Shown here piece after piece: positions 31,208 through 38,926 of a stretch of DNA of 43,364 bases. Where the stretch lies: the NCBI GenBank assembly GCA_009783555.1, contig WRDH01000025.1, positions 1 through 43,364 of the forward strand, read 5' to 3'. Numbering within the stretch: position 1 is the stretch's first letter; each line of letters opens with the position of its first letter. The notes under the pieces are model-generated. The model ran no database searches and was not told where the DNA came from. It saw only the letters and a program-made list of their open reading frames with translations. A program made the translations under genes and the position numbers. Origin of the DNA: Oscillospiraceae bacterium. Lineage in GTDB: Bacteria; Bacillota; Clostridia; Oscillospirales; Oscillospiraceae.

Positions 31208-33463
31208 ATGATAAATAATCCACAAAACGCCTGTATGAGTTGCTTTACGCAGCATGCGACACCAACTAATCCATGTCCGGTGTGCGGCTACAACGAAGCT
31301 GCGCAGGAAGTTCCGCCGCATATAATGCGCCCACGTACGATTCTTAACGGGAAATACCTGCTTGGTAAAATGCTGGGGCAAGGTGGCTTCGGCATTACCT
31401 ACATTGGCTGGGACTTAAACCTTGACATCAGGGTCGCCATAAAAGAGTACTACCCCTCCGGATTTGTGACCCGTGAAGCGACCTCCGCCGGGTCTGCCAC
31501 AGTCCAGCCTTTTACCGGCTCGCAAGGAGATTTCTTCCTCCGGGGGAGGGAGAAGTTCGTAAGCGAAGCCAAGATACTCGCCAAGTTCTTCGCTCTGCCG
31601 GGTATCGTTTCAATCAAGGATTACTTCCAAGAGAATGGCACAGCATACATCAGTATGGAGTACATAGACGGGCAAACTTTAAAGGACTACCTTGCACAAA
31701 TGGGCGGGAGACTTCCTGCCAATCAGGTATTCGACTTGATGAAGCCCGTAATGTATTCCCTGGCGGAAGTTCATAAAACCGGTCTTATCCACCGTGACAT
31801 AAGCCCGGATAACATCATGATTAGCAATGAAGGGCAAATGAAGCTGCTCGACTTTGGCGCGGCGCGCGACTTTACCGATAGCGGCAATAAGAGTATGTCT
31901 ATTTTGCTCAAGCCCGGCTTCGCGCCGGAAGAGCAGTACCGCTCGCGTGGAGTCCAAGGTCCTTGGACTGATGTATATGCGTTGTCGGCAACGATATATA
32001 AGTGCATCACCGGCGTAACACCCGATGAATCGGTTGAGCGTGTACGTTTGGACGGGGTAAAGCCCCCGGCAATGCGGGGTATCCCTGTAGATGCGGCACA
32101 GGAAGCAGCACTTATGAAGGGAATGGCTGTTCAGCAGGAACATCGTTATCAAAACGTGTCGGAGCTGTATGCGTCACTTTACGGGCAGCAGTCCGGCACA
32201 CCCGTCTCCGATTTTGCATCTGCAACCGCACCGGTTGCAACCGCCTCGCCTGTAGCCCCATCAACGCCATACGTTCCGCAAGCCCAAGTCACACCGGATG
32301 CTTATGCACAAAACACAGATGGAACACAAGAGAACCGTCCCCCTGTGTTCCCTGCGTTATCCACGCCCGCAACTGCAAAGCCTAAGATGACGAAAGGGAA
32401 GAAGCAGATAATAGCGGTCATTTGTGTCATTGTTACAGGATTATTACTATGGCAGTATTTTTGGTATGTGCCGCGGCTAAATGCTGATATGGCAGATGAC
32501 CCGGCAACACCTACATATTCACCGCCGGCAATAGAGTCGCCGGCAACACCTCCACCGGCAACACCTCCGCCGACAACACCTCCGCCGGCAACACCTACGC
32601 CGACTCCGATTACAATAGGCGGAGAAACGATTATGACAGATAGTACCTCTGTCTCACTGAGGGATAAGGGTATCAGTGACATCAGCGAGTTAAGTCAACT
32701 TACTCATGTGACAAGGCTTTACTTAAGTGATAATACGATCGAAGACATCAGCGCATTAAGTAACCTTACTCAATTGGAATACCTTAGCTTACACTCCAAC
32801 TTAATCAGTGATATCAGCGCATTAGAAGAACTCACAAACTTGACCAGTCTTTCCGTATTCGCCAACTCAATCAGTGATATTAGCGTATTAAGCAACCTTA
32901 CCCGTCTGGAAACCCTTTTCTTAGGCTCCAACTCCGTCAATGATATCAGCGCAATTGGCAACCTTACCCATCTGGAAGACCTGCGTCTGAGCCACAATTT
33001 AATCAGTGACATCAGCGCAATTAGCAACCTTACTCAATTGGAAACCCTTCGGTTGGGAGGCAACTCAATCAATGACATCAGTACATTAAGAAACCTCACC
33101 CGCCTGAAAAGCCTACATTTGGGCAACAACTCCATCAGTGACATCAGCGTATTAAGCAATCTTACGCAACTGGAAGACCTGGATCTTTCTAACAACTCAA
33201 TCAGCGACATCAGTGCACTTGGCAACCTTACTCAATTGGAAAACCTTCGGTTGGGCACCAACGCAATCAATGACATCAGCGCATTAAGAAACCTTACCAA
33301 ACTGGAATCCCTTTCGATGATTAACACCTCGGTCAGTGATATTACTGTGCTACATGGTCTCACTAATTTAAAAGCTCTCTGGTTATCAGGAAGGTTTTTT
33401 ACATCTCAGCAACAGAGCGAGTTAAGAGATGCTCTTCCCAATTGTGAGATTACTTTTTATTAA
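31208..33463 (+). CDS. Zinc-ribbon Ser/Thr kinase 4 with leucine-rich-repeat ectodomain
   Basis: Zinc ribbon Cys9/12/23/26; kinase domain about 50-310 (GQGGFG, AIKEYYP, HRDIS, DFGAARDF, APEEQYR). The inner linker carries ENRPPVFP, encoded by a dispersed DNA repeat. A membrane helix (about 398-415) and a Pro-Thr stalk (TPPPATPPPTTPPP) follow, then about eleven 22-residue leucine-rich repeats of the internalin/SDS22 type (pattern ISDISALxNLTxLExLxLxxN) from about 480 to the end. LRRs of this kind bind proteins, so this kinase probably recognises a protein ligand outside the cell. It is placed 8 kb from its closest sisters and has its own promoter (element B). Strong GGAGG before the ATG. Confidence 0.94.
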   Translation: MINNPQNACMSCFTQHATPTNPCPVCGYNEAAQEVPPHIMRPRTILNGKYLLGKMLGQGGFGITYIGWDLNLDIRVAIKEYYPSGFVTREATSAGSATVQPFTGSQGDFFLRGREKFVSEAKILAKFFALPGIVSIKDYFQENGTAYISMEYIDGQTLKDYLAQMGGRLPANQVFDLMKPVMYSLAEVHKTGLIHRDISPDNIMISNEGQMKLLDFGAARDFTDSGNKSMSILLKPGFAPEEQYRSRGVQGPWTDVYALSATIYKCITGVTPDESVERVRLDGVKPPAMRGIPVDAAQEAALMKGMAVQQEHRYQNVSELYASLYGQQSGTPVSDFASATAPVATASPVAPSTPYVPQAQVTPDAYAQNTDGTQENRPPVFPALSTPATAKPKMTKGKKQIIAVICVIVTGLLLWQYFWYVPRLNADMADDPATPTYSPPAIESPATPPPATPPPTTPPPATPTPTPITIGGETIMTDSTSVSLRDKGISDISELSQLTHVTRLYLSDNTIEDISALSNLTQLEYLSLHSNLISDISALEELTNLTSLSVFANSISDISVLSNLTRLETLFLGSNSVNDISAIGNLTHLEDLRLSHNLISDISAISNLTQLETLRLGGNSINDISTLRNLTRLKSLHLGNNSISDISVLSNLTQLEDLDLSNNSISDISALGNLTQLENLRLGTNAINDISALRNLTKLESLSMINTSVSDITVLHGLTNLKALWLSGRFFTSQQQSELRDALPNCEITFY
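32321..32351 (-). repeat. Dispersed repeat with 8-bp inverted ends inside kinase 4
   Basis: GGAACACA at 32321-32328 and TGTGTTCC at 32344-32351 bound the core GAGAACCGTCCCCC. It is the fullest copy of the repeat seen at 4567, 21742 and 22888. It is read in frame as part of GTQENRPPVFP in the linker before the membrane helix, at the same place as in kinase 2. Confidence 0.85.
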
Positions 33464-33499
33464 CCGATGATAATAATCGCAGTGTTATTCCATGCAAAT

Positions 33500-34075
33500 C
33501 TACCAATATTTAATCAGCCTGACCAGTTCGTCTGTGTTTCTTATGCCTAATTTCCTGAATATGCTTGTTTTTTGGTTTGCAATGGTTGAAAAAGAAGATA
33601 CACTCACAGCCCCCGCTGCCATGTTTTTTATGACTCCCTGTTCGGCTGAGGTTAGCTCGTTTATTATTAATTCTTTTATGAATAGCTCTTGCGGCGTTAT
33701 TGAGGTTGCTGTTTTATAGACGGTGTCAGTCAGTGTTTGGCATTGGCTTTTATAAATATAGCCGGATGCGAACGCTTTTTTACTGGCATCTATTATTATT
33801 TCCGGCTGTTCAAAGGAAGTTAGCAGCAATATCTTTGCGCCGGTTGCCAATTTGATTTCTTTGGCGGCACCAATGCCGTCAAGCTCGTTGCCGGATAGAT
33901 TTAAGTCCATGAGGACGATTTCGGGTTTCAATTCCTTCGCCAGTTCTATCCCAAGTGCTTTGCTTTGGGCATGTCCCGCAAATTCCAATCTTTTGTCTTT
34001 CTTAATCAGTTTTTTTATGAGAAATACAAAGTCAATGTCATCCTCGACCAGCAGAACCCGGATTTTTTCTTCCAT
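33500..34075 (-). CDS. NarL/LuxR-type response regulator
   Basis: Receiver domain in residues 1-120 with the acidic pair Glu11-Asp12-Asp13, phospho-acceptor Asp57 (IVLMDLNLSG), a switch Thr/Ser (LLLTS) and a conserved Lys near 109. The C-terminal 60 residues are a LuxR-type helix-turn-helix (LTSAEQGVIKNMAAG ... SIFRKLGIRNTDELVRL). It should be phosphorylated by the histidine kinase encoded 9 nt upstream and bind DNA. Genes controlled are unknown, but the pair's own promoter shares element A/B/C with two genes of the FHA/kinase region. It is convergent with kinase 4, 36 bp away, with no clear terminator between. Confidence 0.92.
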   Translation of the reverse strand: MEEKIRVLLVEDDIDFVFLIKKLIKKDKRLEFAGHAQSKALGIELAKELKPEIVLMDLNLSGNELDGIGAAKEIKLATGAKILLLTSFEQPEIIIDASKKAFASGYIYKSQCQTLTDTVYKTATSITPQELFIKELIINELTSAEQGVIKNMAAGAVSVSSFSTIANQKTSIFRKLGIRNTDELVRLIKYW

Positions 34076-34084
34076 AAAATAACC

Positions 34085-35485
34085 CTACCCCTCGCTTACT
34101 GCTACCCGTTTTGACGGGAATGAAATAATGATTGTCGCCCCTCCCTCACTGTCGCCTTTTCCGGAAATTGTCCCGCCATGTTTCCCTATAACATTTTTAC
34201 AGTAGGAAAGCCCAAGACCGAAGTTACGTTCAGTGTTTTTTGTCGTAAAATACGGCGAGAACAACTTTTTCCGCGTCTCTTCACTCATACCCTCTCCGTC
34301 GTCTTTGAACATCAGTGAGTAAGTTGATTTGTTATAATCATCGGATATTTCAATTACACCGTTTTCGCGTATTGATTCAATAGCATTGGTGATGATGTTT
34401 GAGAAAACCTCGGTCATGTGGCTTTTATCACAAAGTATGAATACATTCTCGCCGATGACATTGTTTAATACTATTGCTTTACTTTCAAGCAAAGCCGTAG
34501 GTATTGCGTCAAGCAGCAAATCGCTCACTCTGCACGATTCCTGCTGTATTCGGACTTCCTGTGAGTGGCGTTTCATCCTCTCGACGTAGTTTTTCAGCGT
34601 TGCTATTGAACGGGAAAGGATAGCAACCTCCTCCAGAAGCTCCTCACCGTCTCCCGAAGCCAGCCCTGTCGCCAAATTCTCTAAACACAATTCCATTTTA
34701 GAAGTCTGATTTTTCAGCATATGGCTCGTATAGTCGGCACTTTTTCCGGCTATGCTCATGTCCGAGTCCCATTTATATACTTCAGCGGACAGCTTTAATC
34801 CCAAAAATCCGCTTCTGAAAGCCGTGACAATGAAAAAGAACAGGCATACCGCAACAATGACAACATTCCATTGCCATGCCTTAAACAAGTCTGTCATTCC
34901 AAATAAGTGAACAACATAAACTGTAATTAGAACATAAAGCATAGGTGGCAGAATGCCTGCACACAGTATTATTTTTTGCCGTCTGACTGTTTCCGAGCTT
35001 TCGATTCTAATCCCTATGAACATTAGTGCCATTAGAACGATGGATAGACCTATATTATATATGCTGTAGATGAGCCAAAATGTTTGATCTCCCGCCTGAT
35101 GTGTTGTAAATTGCAAGGGAGTATAAATAAATGACAATATGACCGGCGGAATCCATATAACTTTCGTTAAAATGGACATCAGTTTTGGGTTTTTGTTGTT
35201 TAAGCCGTAAAAATACAAGCCCATTAATATAGCTCCGGAAGCAGGGAAGGAATATGCTATCCACGTCAGTATTGAGTATATGCCAAGATAGACTTCCTCC
35301 TGAATTGCGTTTCCCCATAAGGATTTCATCAAGGGCACTGCTTGATACAGGAACGCTTCTTTCAGGACACCTATCGAAGCAATGCCAACATAAACTGCGC
35401 ACCATCTGTTGATGAGACTGCTGCGGTTACTGAGGTAGAACAATAACGCATATAGAATAATAATGACAGAAAATATACTCTCCAA
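34085..35485 (-). CDS. Membrane sensor histidine kinase
   Basis: The first 240 residues hold about seven membrane helices (7TM-type sensor input). The cytosolic part has the H-box YTSHMLKNQTSKM, then the ATPase with N-box (FSNIITNAIESI), G1 (DDGEGMS) and G2 (GLGLSYCKNVIGKHGG). It autophosphorylates and passes the phosphate to the regulator downstream. The start is TTG with GGAG(C)GGAG ahead. The promoter is element C. The ligand is unknown; seven-helix inputs often sense small molecules or peptides at the membrane. Confidence 0.92.
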   Translation of the reverse strand: MESIFSVIIILYALLFYLSNRSSLINRWCAVYVGIASIGVLKEAFLYQAVPLMKSLWGNAIQEEVYLGIYSILTWIAYSFPASGAILMGLYFYGLNNKNPKLMSILTKVIWIPPVILSFIYTPLQFTTHQAGDQTFWLIYSIYNIGLSIVLMALMFIGIRIESSETVRRQKIILCAGILPPMLYVLITVYVVHLFGMTDLFKAWQWNVVIVAVCLFFFIVTAFRSGFLGLKLSAEVYKWDSDMSIAGKSADYTSHMLKNQTSKMELCLENLATGLASGDGEELLEEVAILSRSIATLKNYVERMKRHSQEVRIQQESCRVSDLLLDAIPTALLESKAIVLNNVIGENVFILCDKSHMTEVFSNIITNAIESIRENGVIEISDDYNKSTYSLMFKDDGEGMSEETRKKLFSPYFTTKNTERNFGLGLSYCKNVIGKHGGTISGKGDSEGGATIIISFPSKRVAVSEG

Positions 35486-35514
35486 AGCTTCTCCGCTCCC
35501 TGTTTAATATATAC

Positions 35515-35559
35515 ATTATATCAAAGTATATTCCCCTTGTGTTCCTAAGCTTTATAGGA
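35515..35559 (-). promoter_or_regulatory. Shared promoter element C
   Basis: On the minus strand TCCTA (35559-35555) and TAGGA (35547-35543) form the dyad, AACACA lies at 35543-35538, and after exactly 17 nt a perfect TATAAT stands at 35520-35515, 29 nt before the TTG start of the histidine kinase. The dyad is less perfect than in elements A and B but the spacing is identical. Confidence 0.6.
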
Positions 35560-35568
35560 GTATTGTAT

Positions 35569-35603
35569 AAAAATCGTCATTGCGGGTCGAGCCCGCAATG
35601 ACG
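35569..35603 (-). terminator. Rho-independent terminator of the DHH gene
   Basis: Perfect 12-bp stem CGTCATTGCGGG with its complement, 5-nt loop, at 35575-35603. On the minus strand it is followed by ATTTTT. It lies 18 nt after the DHH gene's stop. The stem sequence (GTCATTGCGGG) is of a common dispersed type and recalls the GTCATTCTGCG hairpins at 587-690. Confidence 0.8.
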
Positions 35604-35620
35604 AAGTTTAACTTTATTTC

Positions 35621-36538
35621 TTATGCGTCGTCGGCATTCATTTTTTCTACCATCTCTTTTAATACAGTATCGGCTTCGTCGTAGGGTACTTGGCATGTGC
35701 CTACCTGGAAGTGGCCGCCGCCACCGTATTTTAACATGAGTGAGCCTACATCTGTGGTGCTTGTACGGTTGATAACGCTGTGACCTACAGCAATCGGGCA
35801 ATTGAGTTTTCCTCTTCCGTCAACAGCCCAGATGGAGATATTCTGTTCGGGGTAGAGGCTGTATACAAGGAAGCGGTTGCCTGTGTAGATGGGGTCGACT
35901 CCCCGTAAATCGGTGAGTATAACGTTTTTGTGTATTGTTGTTTGGGCTTCGACCATTTTCTTAAAGAGCGCGTCCTGCTCAAAGTAGAGGTCTACCCGTT
36001 CTTTTACGTCCGGGTTTGCCAGGATTTCTTCGATTGTTTGTGTTGCGCATGCATCAATAAGGTTTTCCATCAATGCGTAGTTCGGTATGCGAAAATCTCT
36101 AAATCTCCCAAGCCCCGTCCGCGGATCCATTATGAAACCTAAAAGCACCCATCCGCTTGGATTGAGAATTTCTTCTTTTGTCAGCTTGGCTGCATCGACT
36201 TTATCAACAGCTATTACCATTGTTTCAAAGTGCGGAAGCTTGTCTTTACCGCCATAATACTCGTAAATGACGCGTGCGGCACTGTCTTCAATCCGGCTTT
36301 CTCCTTCAAATACGATATCTTTGCCGAGCCGTTCTTTTTCGCTTGAGTGATGGTCAAACCACATTTTGCAGCCCTTGACATATGGTACATTTGCCAATAT
36401 GTCGTTCTCGGTTACTTCGACAAGGCCGTCTTGCATGTCTTTCGGGTGTACGAATTTCCAACTGTCAATCACACCCAGTTCCTTTAGGAGTGCGGCACAA
36501 GCGAGTCCATCAAAATCCGATCTGGTTAATAATCTCAT
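35621..36538 (-). CDS. DHH-family phosphoesterase
   Basis: The 305-residue protein has the DHH-family metal motifs: SDFDGLACAAL (Asp8, Asp10), the DHH triad at 62-64 (WFDHHSSEK) and a C-terminal DHHA1 substrate motif GGGGHFQVGTC. Members are NrnA-type nanoRNases, c-di-AMP/pApA phosphodiesterases or pyrophosphatases. It is cytosolic, without PAS or GGDEF parts. Start at ATG 36538 with CGGAGGTAAG upstream. It is a single gene with its own terminator, divergent from nagB. The substrate cannot be decided from sequence. Confidence 0.87.
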   Translation of the reverse strand: MRLLTRSDFDGLACAALLKELGVIDSWKFVHPKDMQDGLVEVTENDILANVPYVKGCKMWFDHHSSEKERLGKDIVFEGESRIEDSAARVIYEYYGGKDKLPHFETMVIAVDKVDAAKLTKEEILNPSGWVLLGFIMDPRTGLGRFRDFRIPNYALMENLIDACATQTIEEILANPDVKERVDLYFEQDALFKKMVEAQTTIHKNVILTDLRGVDPIYTGNRFLVYSLYPEQNISIWAVDGRGKLNCPIAVGHSVINRTSTTDVGSLMLKYGGGGHFQVGTCQVPYDEADTVLKEMVEKMNADDA

Positions 36539-36612
36539 TTCTTACCTCCGGTTATTTTATATTCGCATTAAATTTGGTATTATTATACATGATGATATCG
36601 GCAAGCGCAATC

Positions 36613-36634
36613 AATAGCGCAAAAAAACGCTATT
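36613..36634. promoter_or_regulatory. Small hairpin between the DHH gene and nagB
   Basis: AATAGCG and CGCTATT pair around an A-rich loop, and the plus strand continues with TTT. No plus-strand gene ends upstream, so a terminator role is unlikely; it may be an operator for one of the divergent genes. Confidence 0.35.
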
Positions 36635-36688
36635 TTTAACGCAATTTTTACACTTTATTTTTTTCTGGTATTCGATTTTTATTTATGA

Positions 36689-36694
36689 TATACT
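36689..36694 (+). promoter_or_regulatory. Possible -10 of nagB
   Basis: TATACT, preceded by TGA (extended -10), about 137 nt before the nagB ATG. The matching -35 (TGGTAT, 17 nt upstream) is poor. No GlcNAc-type repressor site could be recognised with certainty. Confidence 0.3.
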
Positions 36695-36830
36695 TGATTT
36701 TGTGGGTTTTTCTCGTTTAATCAGGGATTTATACTCACCGTTTGTTGAGTGATAAGAATCAAACTTAAAACAAATGAGTTTGATGAAAGAGGATATTTTG
36801 ACGCTCCTTTTGGTGCAGATTGGAAGAAAT

Positions 36831-37547
36831 ATGAAAAAAATCGTTTGTGAAACCTATGAGGATGTATGTAACCATGCTGCCGATATATATGTCCGGCAGC
36901 TCAAAGAGAAACCGGAAACGGTCTTAGGGCTTGCAACGGGGAGCACTCCTGTTGGTCTTTATAAAGAATTAGTTCGAAGATATAAGTCCGGTGAAATCGA
37001 TTTTTCTAATGCTCAATCATTTAATCTTGATGAATATTACCCAATTGATCCGTCACATTCTCAAAGTTATGATTATTTTATGCGCAAGCATTTATTTGAT
37101 TACATCAACATCGGGAAGTTTCAAATCCCAAATGGAAGCGCAGAAGACGCAAATGCCGAGTGCGCAAGGTATGAAGCCGAGCTTGATGCCGCAGGAGGTA
37201 TTGATCTTATGTTGCTGGGCATCGGTGTCAACGGACACATCGGCTTTAACGAACCTTCTGTCTCTTATTCGTTGGAGACTCATCATATCAATTTGACGGA
37301 AAGTTCTATAGCTGCAAACTCACGCTTTTTCAACTCCGATGAGCACCAGCCAACGACGGCGCTTACAATGGGAATCGGTCAGATTTTTAAGTCAAAGAAA
37401 ATCATCTTATTGATTACGGGTGAAGCAAAGGTTGATATTGCCAAAAAGCTCTTCGATGGGAAGATCCATACGGATATTCCCGCATGTTTATTGTTATTAC
37501 ACCCGGATGTTACTGTTATATTGGATAAAGCGGCGAATGGCGGCTAA
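36831..37547 (+). CDS. nagB: Glucosamine-6-phosphate deaminase
   Basis: Converts glucosamine-6-phosphate to fructose-6-phosphate and ammonia, feeding amino sugars from wall or mucin breakdown into glycolysis. Motifs: GLATGSTPVGLY (phosphate loop), FNLDEYYPI with the catalytic Asp, and GIGVNGHIGFNEP with the catalytic His. I start at ATG 36831 (238 residues, MKKIVCETYEDV), preceded by GGAAGAA; an ATG at 36774 would add 19 residues not seen in the family. nagA is not adjacent. Confidence 0.94.
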   Translation: MKKIVCETYEDVCNHAADIYVRQLKEKPETVLGLATGSTPVGLYKELVRRYKSGEIDFSNAQSFNLDEYYPIDPSHSQSYDYFMRKHLFDYINIGKFQIPNGSAEDANAECARYEAELDAAGGIDLMLLGIGVNGHIGFNEPSVSYSLETHHINLTESSIAANSRFFNSDEHQPTTALTMGIGQIFKSKKIILLITGEAKVDIAKKLFDGKIHTDIPACLLLLHPDVTVILDKAANGG

Positions 37548-37602
37548 TGATAAATTACAAATGATAAATGATAAATTGTTAGTAGTTAGTAGTTAGTGGG
37601 AG
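37548..37602. repeat. Short-unit AT repeat in the leader of the next gene
   Basis: Units AATGATAAATTAC, AAATGATAAATG and then TTAGTAGTTAGTAGTTAG fill the gap between the nagB stop and the GGGAGG ribosome-binding site. The first part is close to the reverse complement of 20236-20271. The second part recalls GATTAGTAATCAGTAGTC in front of the vWA gene (18568-18586). Confidence 0.6.
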
Positions 37603-37611
37603 GACTTTATT

Positions 37612-38790
37612 ATGGGAAATACAGGGGTTATAGCCAGAGGAATAGTTACGCCTATATTCAGGCAGGGCGATGATATTGTAAAAATAATTTGTGATAGTTT
37701 AACTGAAGCAGCGGAGCGGGACGGTTTTTCTTTGAACGATAAAGATATTGTTGGTGTTACTGAAGCTGTCATTGGTCGCACCCAGGGAAATTACGCAAGT
37801 CTTGATCAAATTGCAGAGGATGTCAAGGCGAAATTCGGCGGCGGCACATTAGGTCTTGTGTTTCCAATACTATCCCGCAACCGTTTTGCGTATGTTCTTA
37901 AGGGTATTGCACGCAGTTGTGATAAACTTATTATTCAGCTCTCATTTCCATGCGATGAAGTCGGAAACAAGCTGATTGAACTATCCGATTGTGATGAAAA
38001 GGGTGTAAATACTTTTTCCGATAATTTTACAGAAAAACAATTCCGTGATGTTTTTGGCATGAACACCAAGCATAGATTTACCGGGATTGATTATATTGAA
38101 TACTATAAGGAAATTGCAGGTAATTGCGAAATTGTGTTTTCAAATGACCCCAAGTTTATTTTAAACTTTACAAAAAACGTACTATGTTGTGATATTCACA
38201 CAAGACACCGGACAAAATCTCTTATAACAAAAGCCGGTGCCGAGAAGTGTCTGGGTCTTGACGATTTGCTGACCGCTTCGGTTAGCGGTAGCGGTTTCAG
38301 TGAGTACGGTTTACTTGGCTCTAATATGGCAACCGAAGAGTCTGTAAAACTATTTCCGCGTGATACCAAGAAGTTTGTAAGTGACCTTCAAAGCAAACTC
38401 CTAAAGCTGACAGGGTCAAAGCTGGAAGTTATGGTTTATGGCGACGGCTGCTTTAAAGACCCTGTGGGCGGGATTTGGGAGCTTGCCGATCCCGTCGTGT
38501 CACCTGCTTTTACAGATGGTCTCGCCGGTACACCGAATGAAATAAAGATAAAATACGTTGCAGATAACGATTACGCTAACCTGACCGGTCAAGAGCTTAC
38601 GGACAGTGTTCGTAAGCATATAAGGAATAAAGACAATGACCTTGTAGGTGATATATCATCAGAGGGTACAACCCCGCGCAGAATTTATGATTTGGTCGGC
38701 AGTTTATGCGACCTTGTTGCAGGCAGCGGCGACCGCGGCACACCGGTCGTGCTGGTGCAGAACTATTTTAAGAATTACGCGAGCGAGTAG
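37612..38790 (+). CDS. Coenzyme F420-0:L-glutamate ligase-like protein
   Basis: The 392-residue sequence belongs to the F420 ligase (CofE/FbiB N-terminal) superfamily as seen in Firmicutes: start ARGIVTPIFRQGDDI, then DIVGVTEAVIGRTQGNYA, and a C-terminal GDGCFKDPVGGIWELADP. CofE adds glutamate to F420-0, but clostridia usually lack F420 and no other cof/fbi gene is visible, so this may be a ligase of another gamma-glutamyl or amide product. It has a strong GGGAGG SD and follows nagB by 64 nt, possibly in one transcript. Confidence 0.72.
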   Translation: MGNTGVIARGIVTPIFRQGDDIVKIICDSLTEAAERDGFSLNDKDIVGVTEAVIGRTQGNYASLDQIAEDVKAKFGGGTLGLVFPILSRNRFAYVLKGIARSCDKLIIQLSFPCDEVGNKLIELSDCDEKGVNTFSDNFTEKQFRDVFGMNTKHRFTGIDYIEYYKEIAGNCEIVFSNDPKFILNFTKNVLCCDIHTRHRTKSLITKAGAEKCLGLDDLLTASVSGSGFSEYGLLGSNMATEESVKLFPRDTKKFVSDLQSKLLKLTGSKLEVMVYGDGCFKDPVGGIWELADPVVSPAFTDGLAGTPNEIKIKYVADNDYANLTGQELTDSVRKHIRNKDNDLVGDISSEGTTPRRIYDLVGSLCDLVAGSGDRGTPVVLVQNYFKNYASE

Positions 38791-38926
38791 GACAATGCAG
38801 AAATAGGTAATACCAAAGTTTGTGCTGCGTCATGCAAGGCTCTCCCCGTTCGTCGCACGGACTTCGCACAGATTGTACTCGGCAGCTCACGGGCATTGCG
38901 TTTATTGAGGGTTTAGGAGCAAGGAC

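Noticed and set aside
32770-33225. Minus-strand open frames with repeated LISLIEL units
   Set aside because: They are the complement of the LRR codons of kinase 4, without ribosome-binding sites.
38791-38926. A possible tRNA or riboswitch between the F420-like gene and lysA
   Set aside because: No cloverleaf or conserved lysine-riboswitch core can be made out; the stretch has only weak stems.
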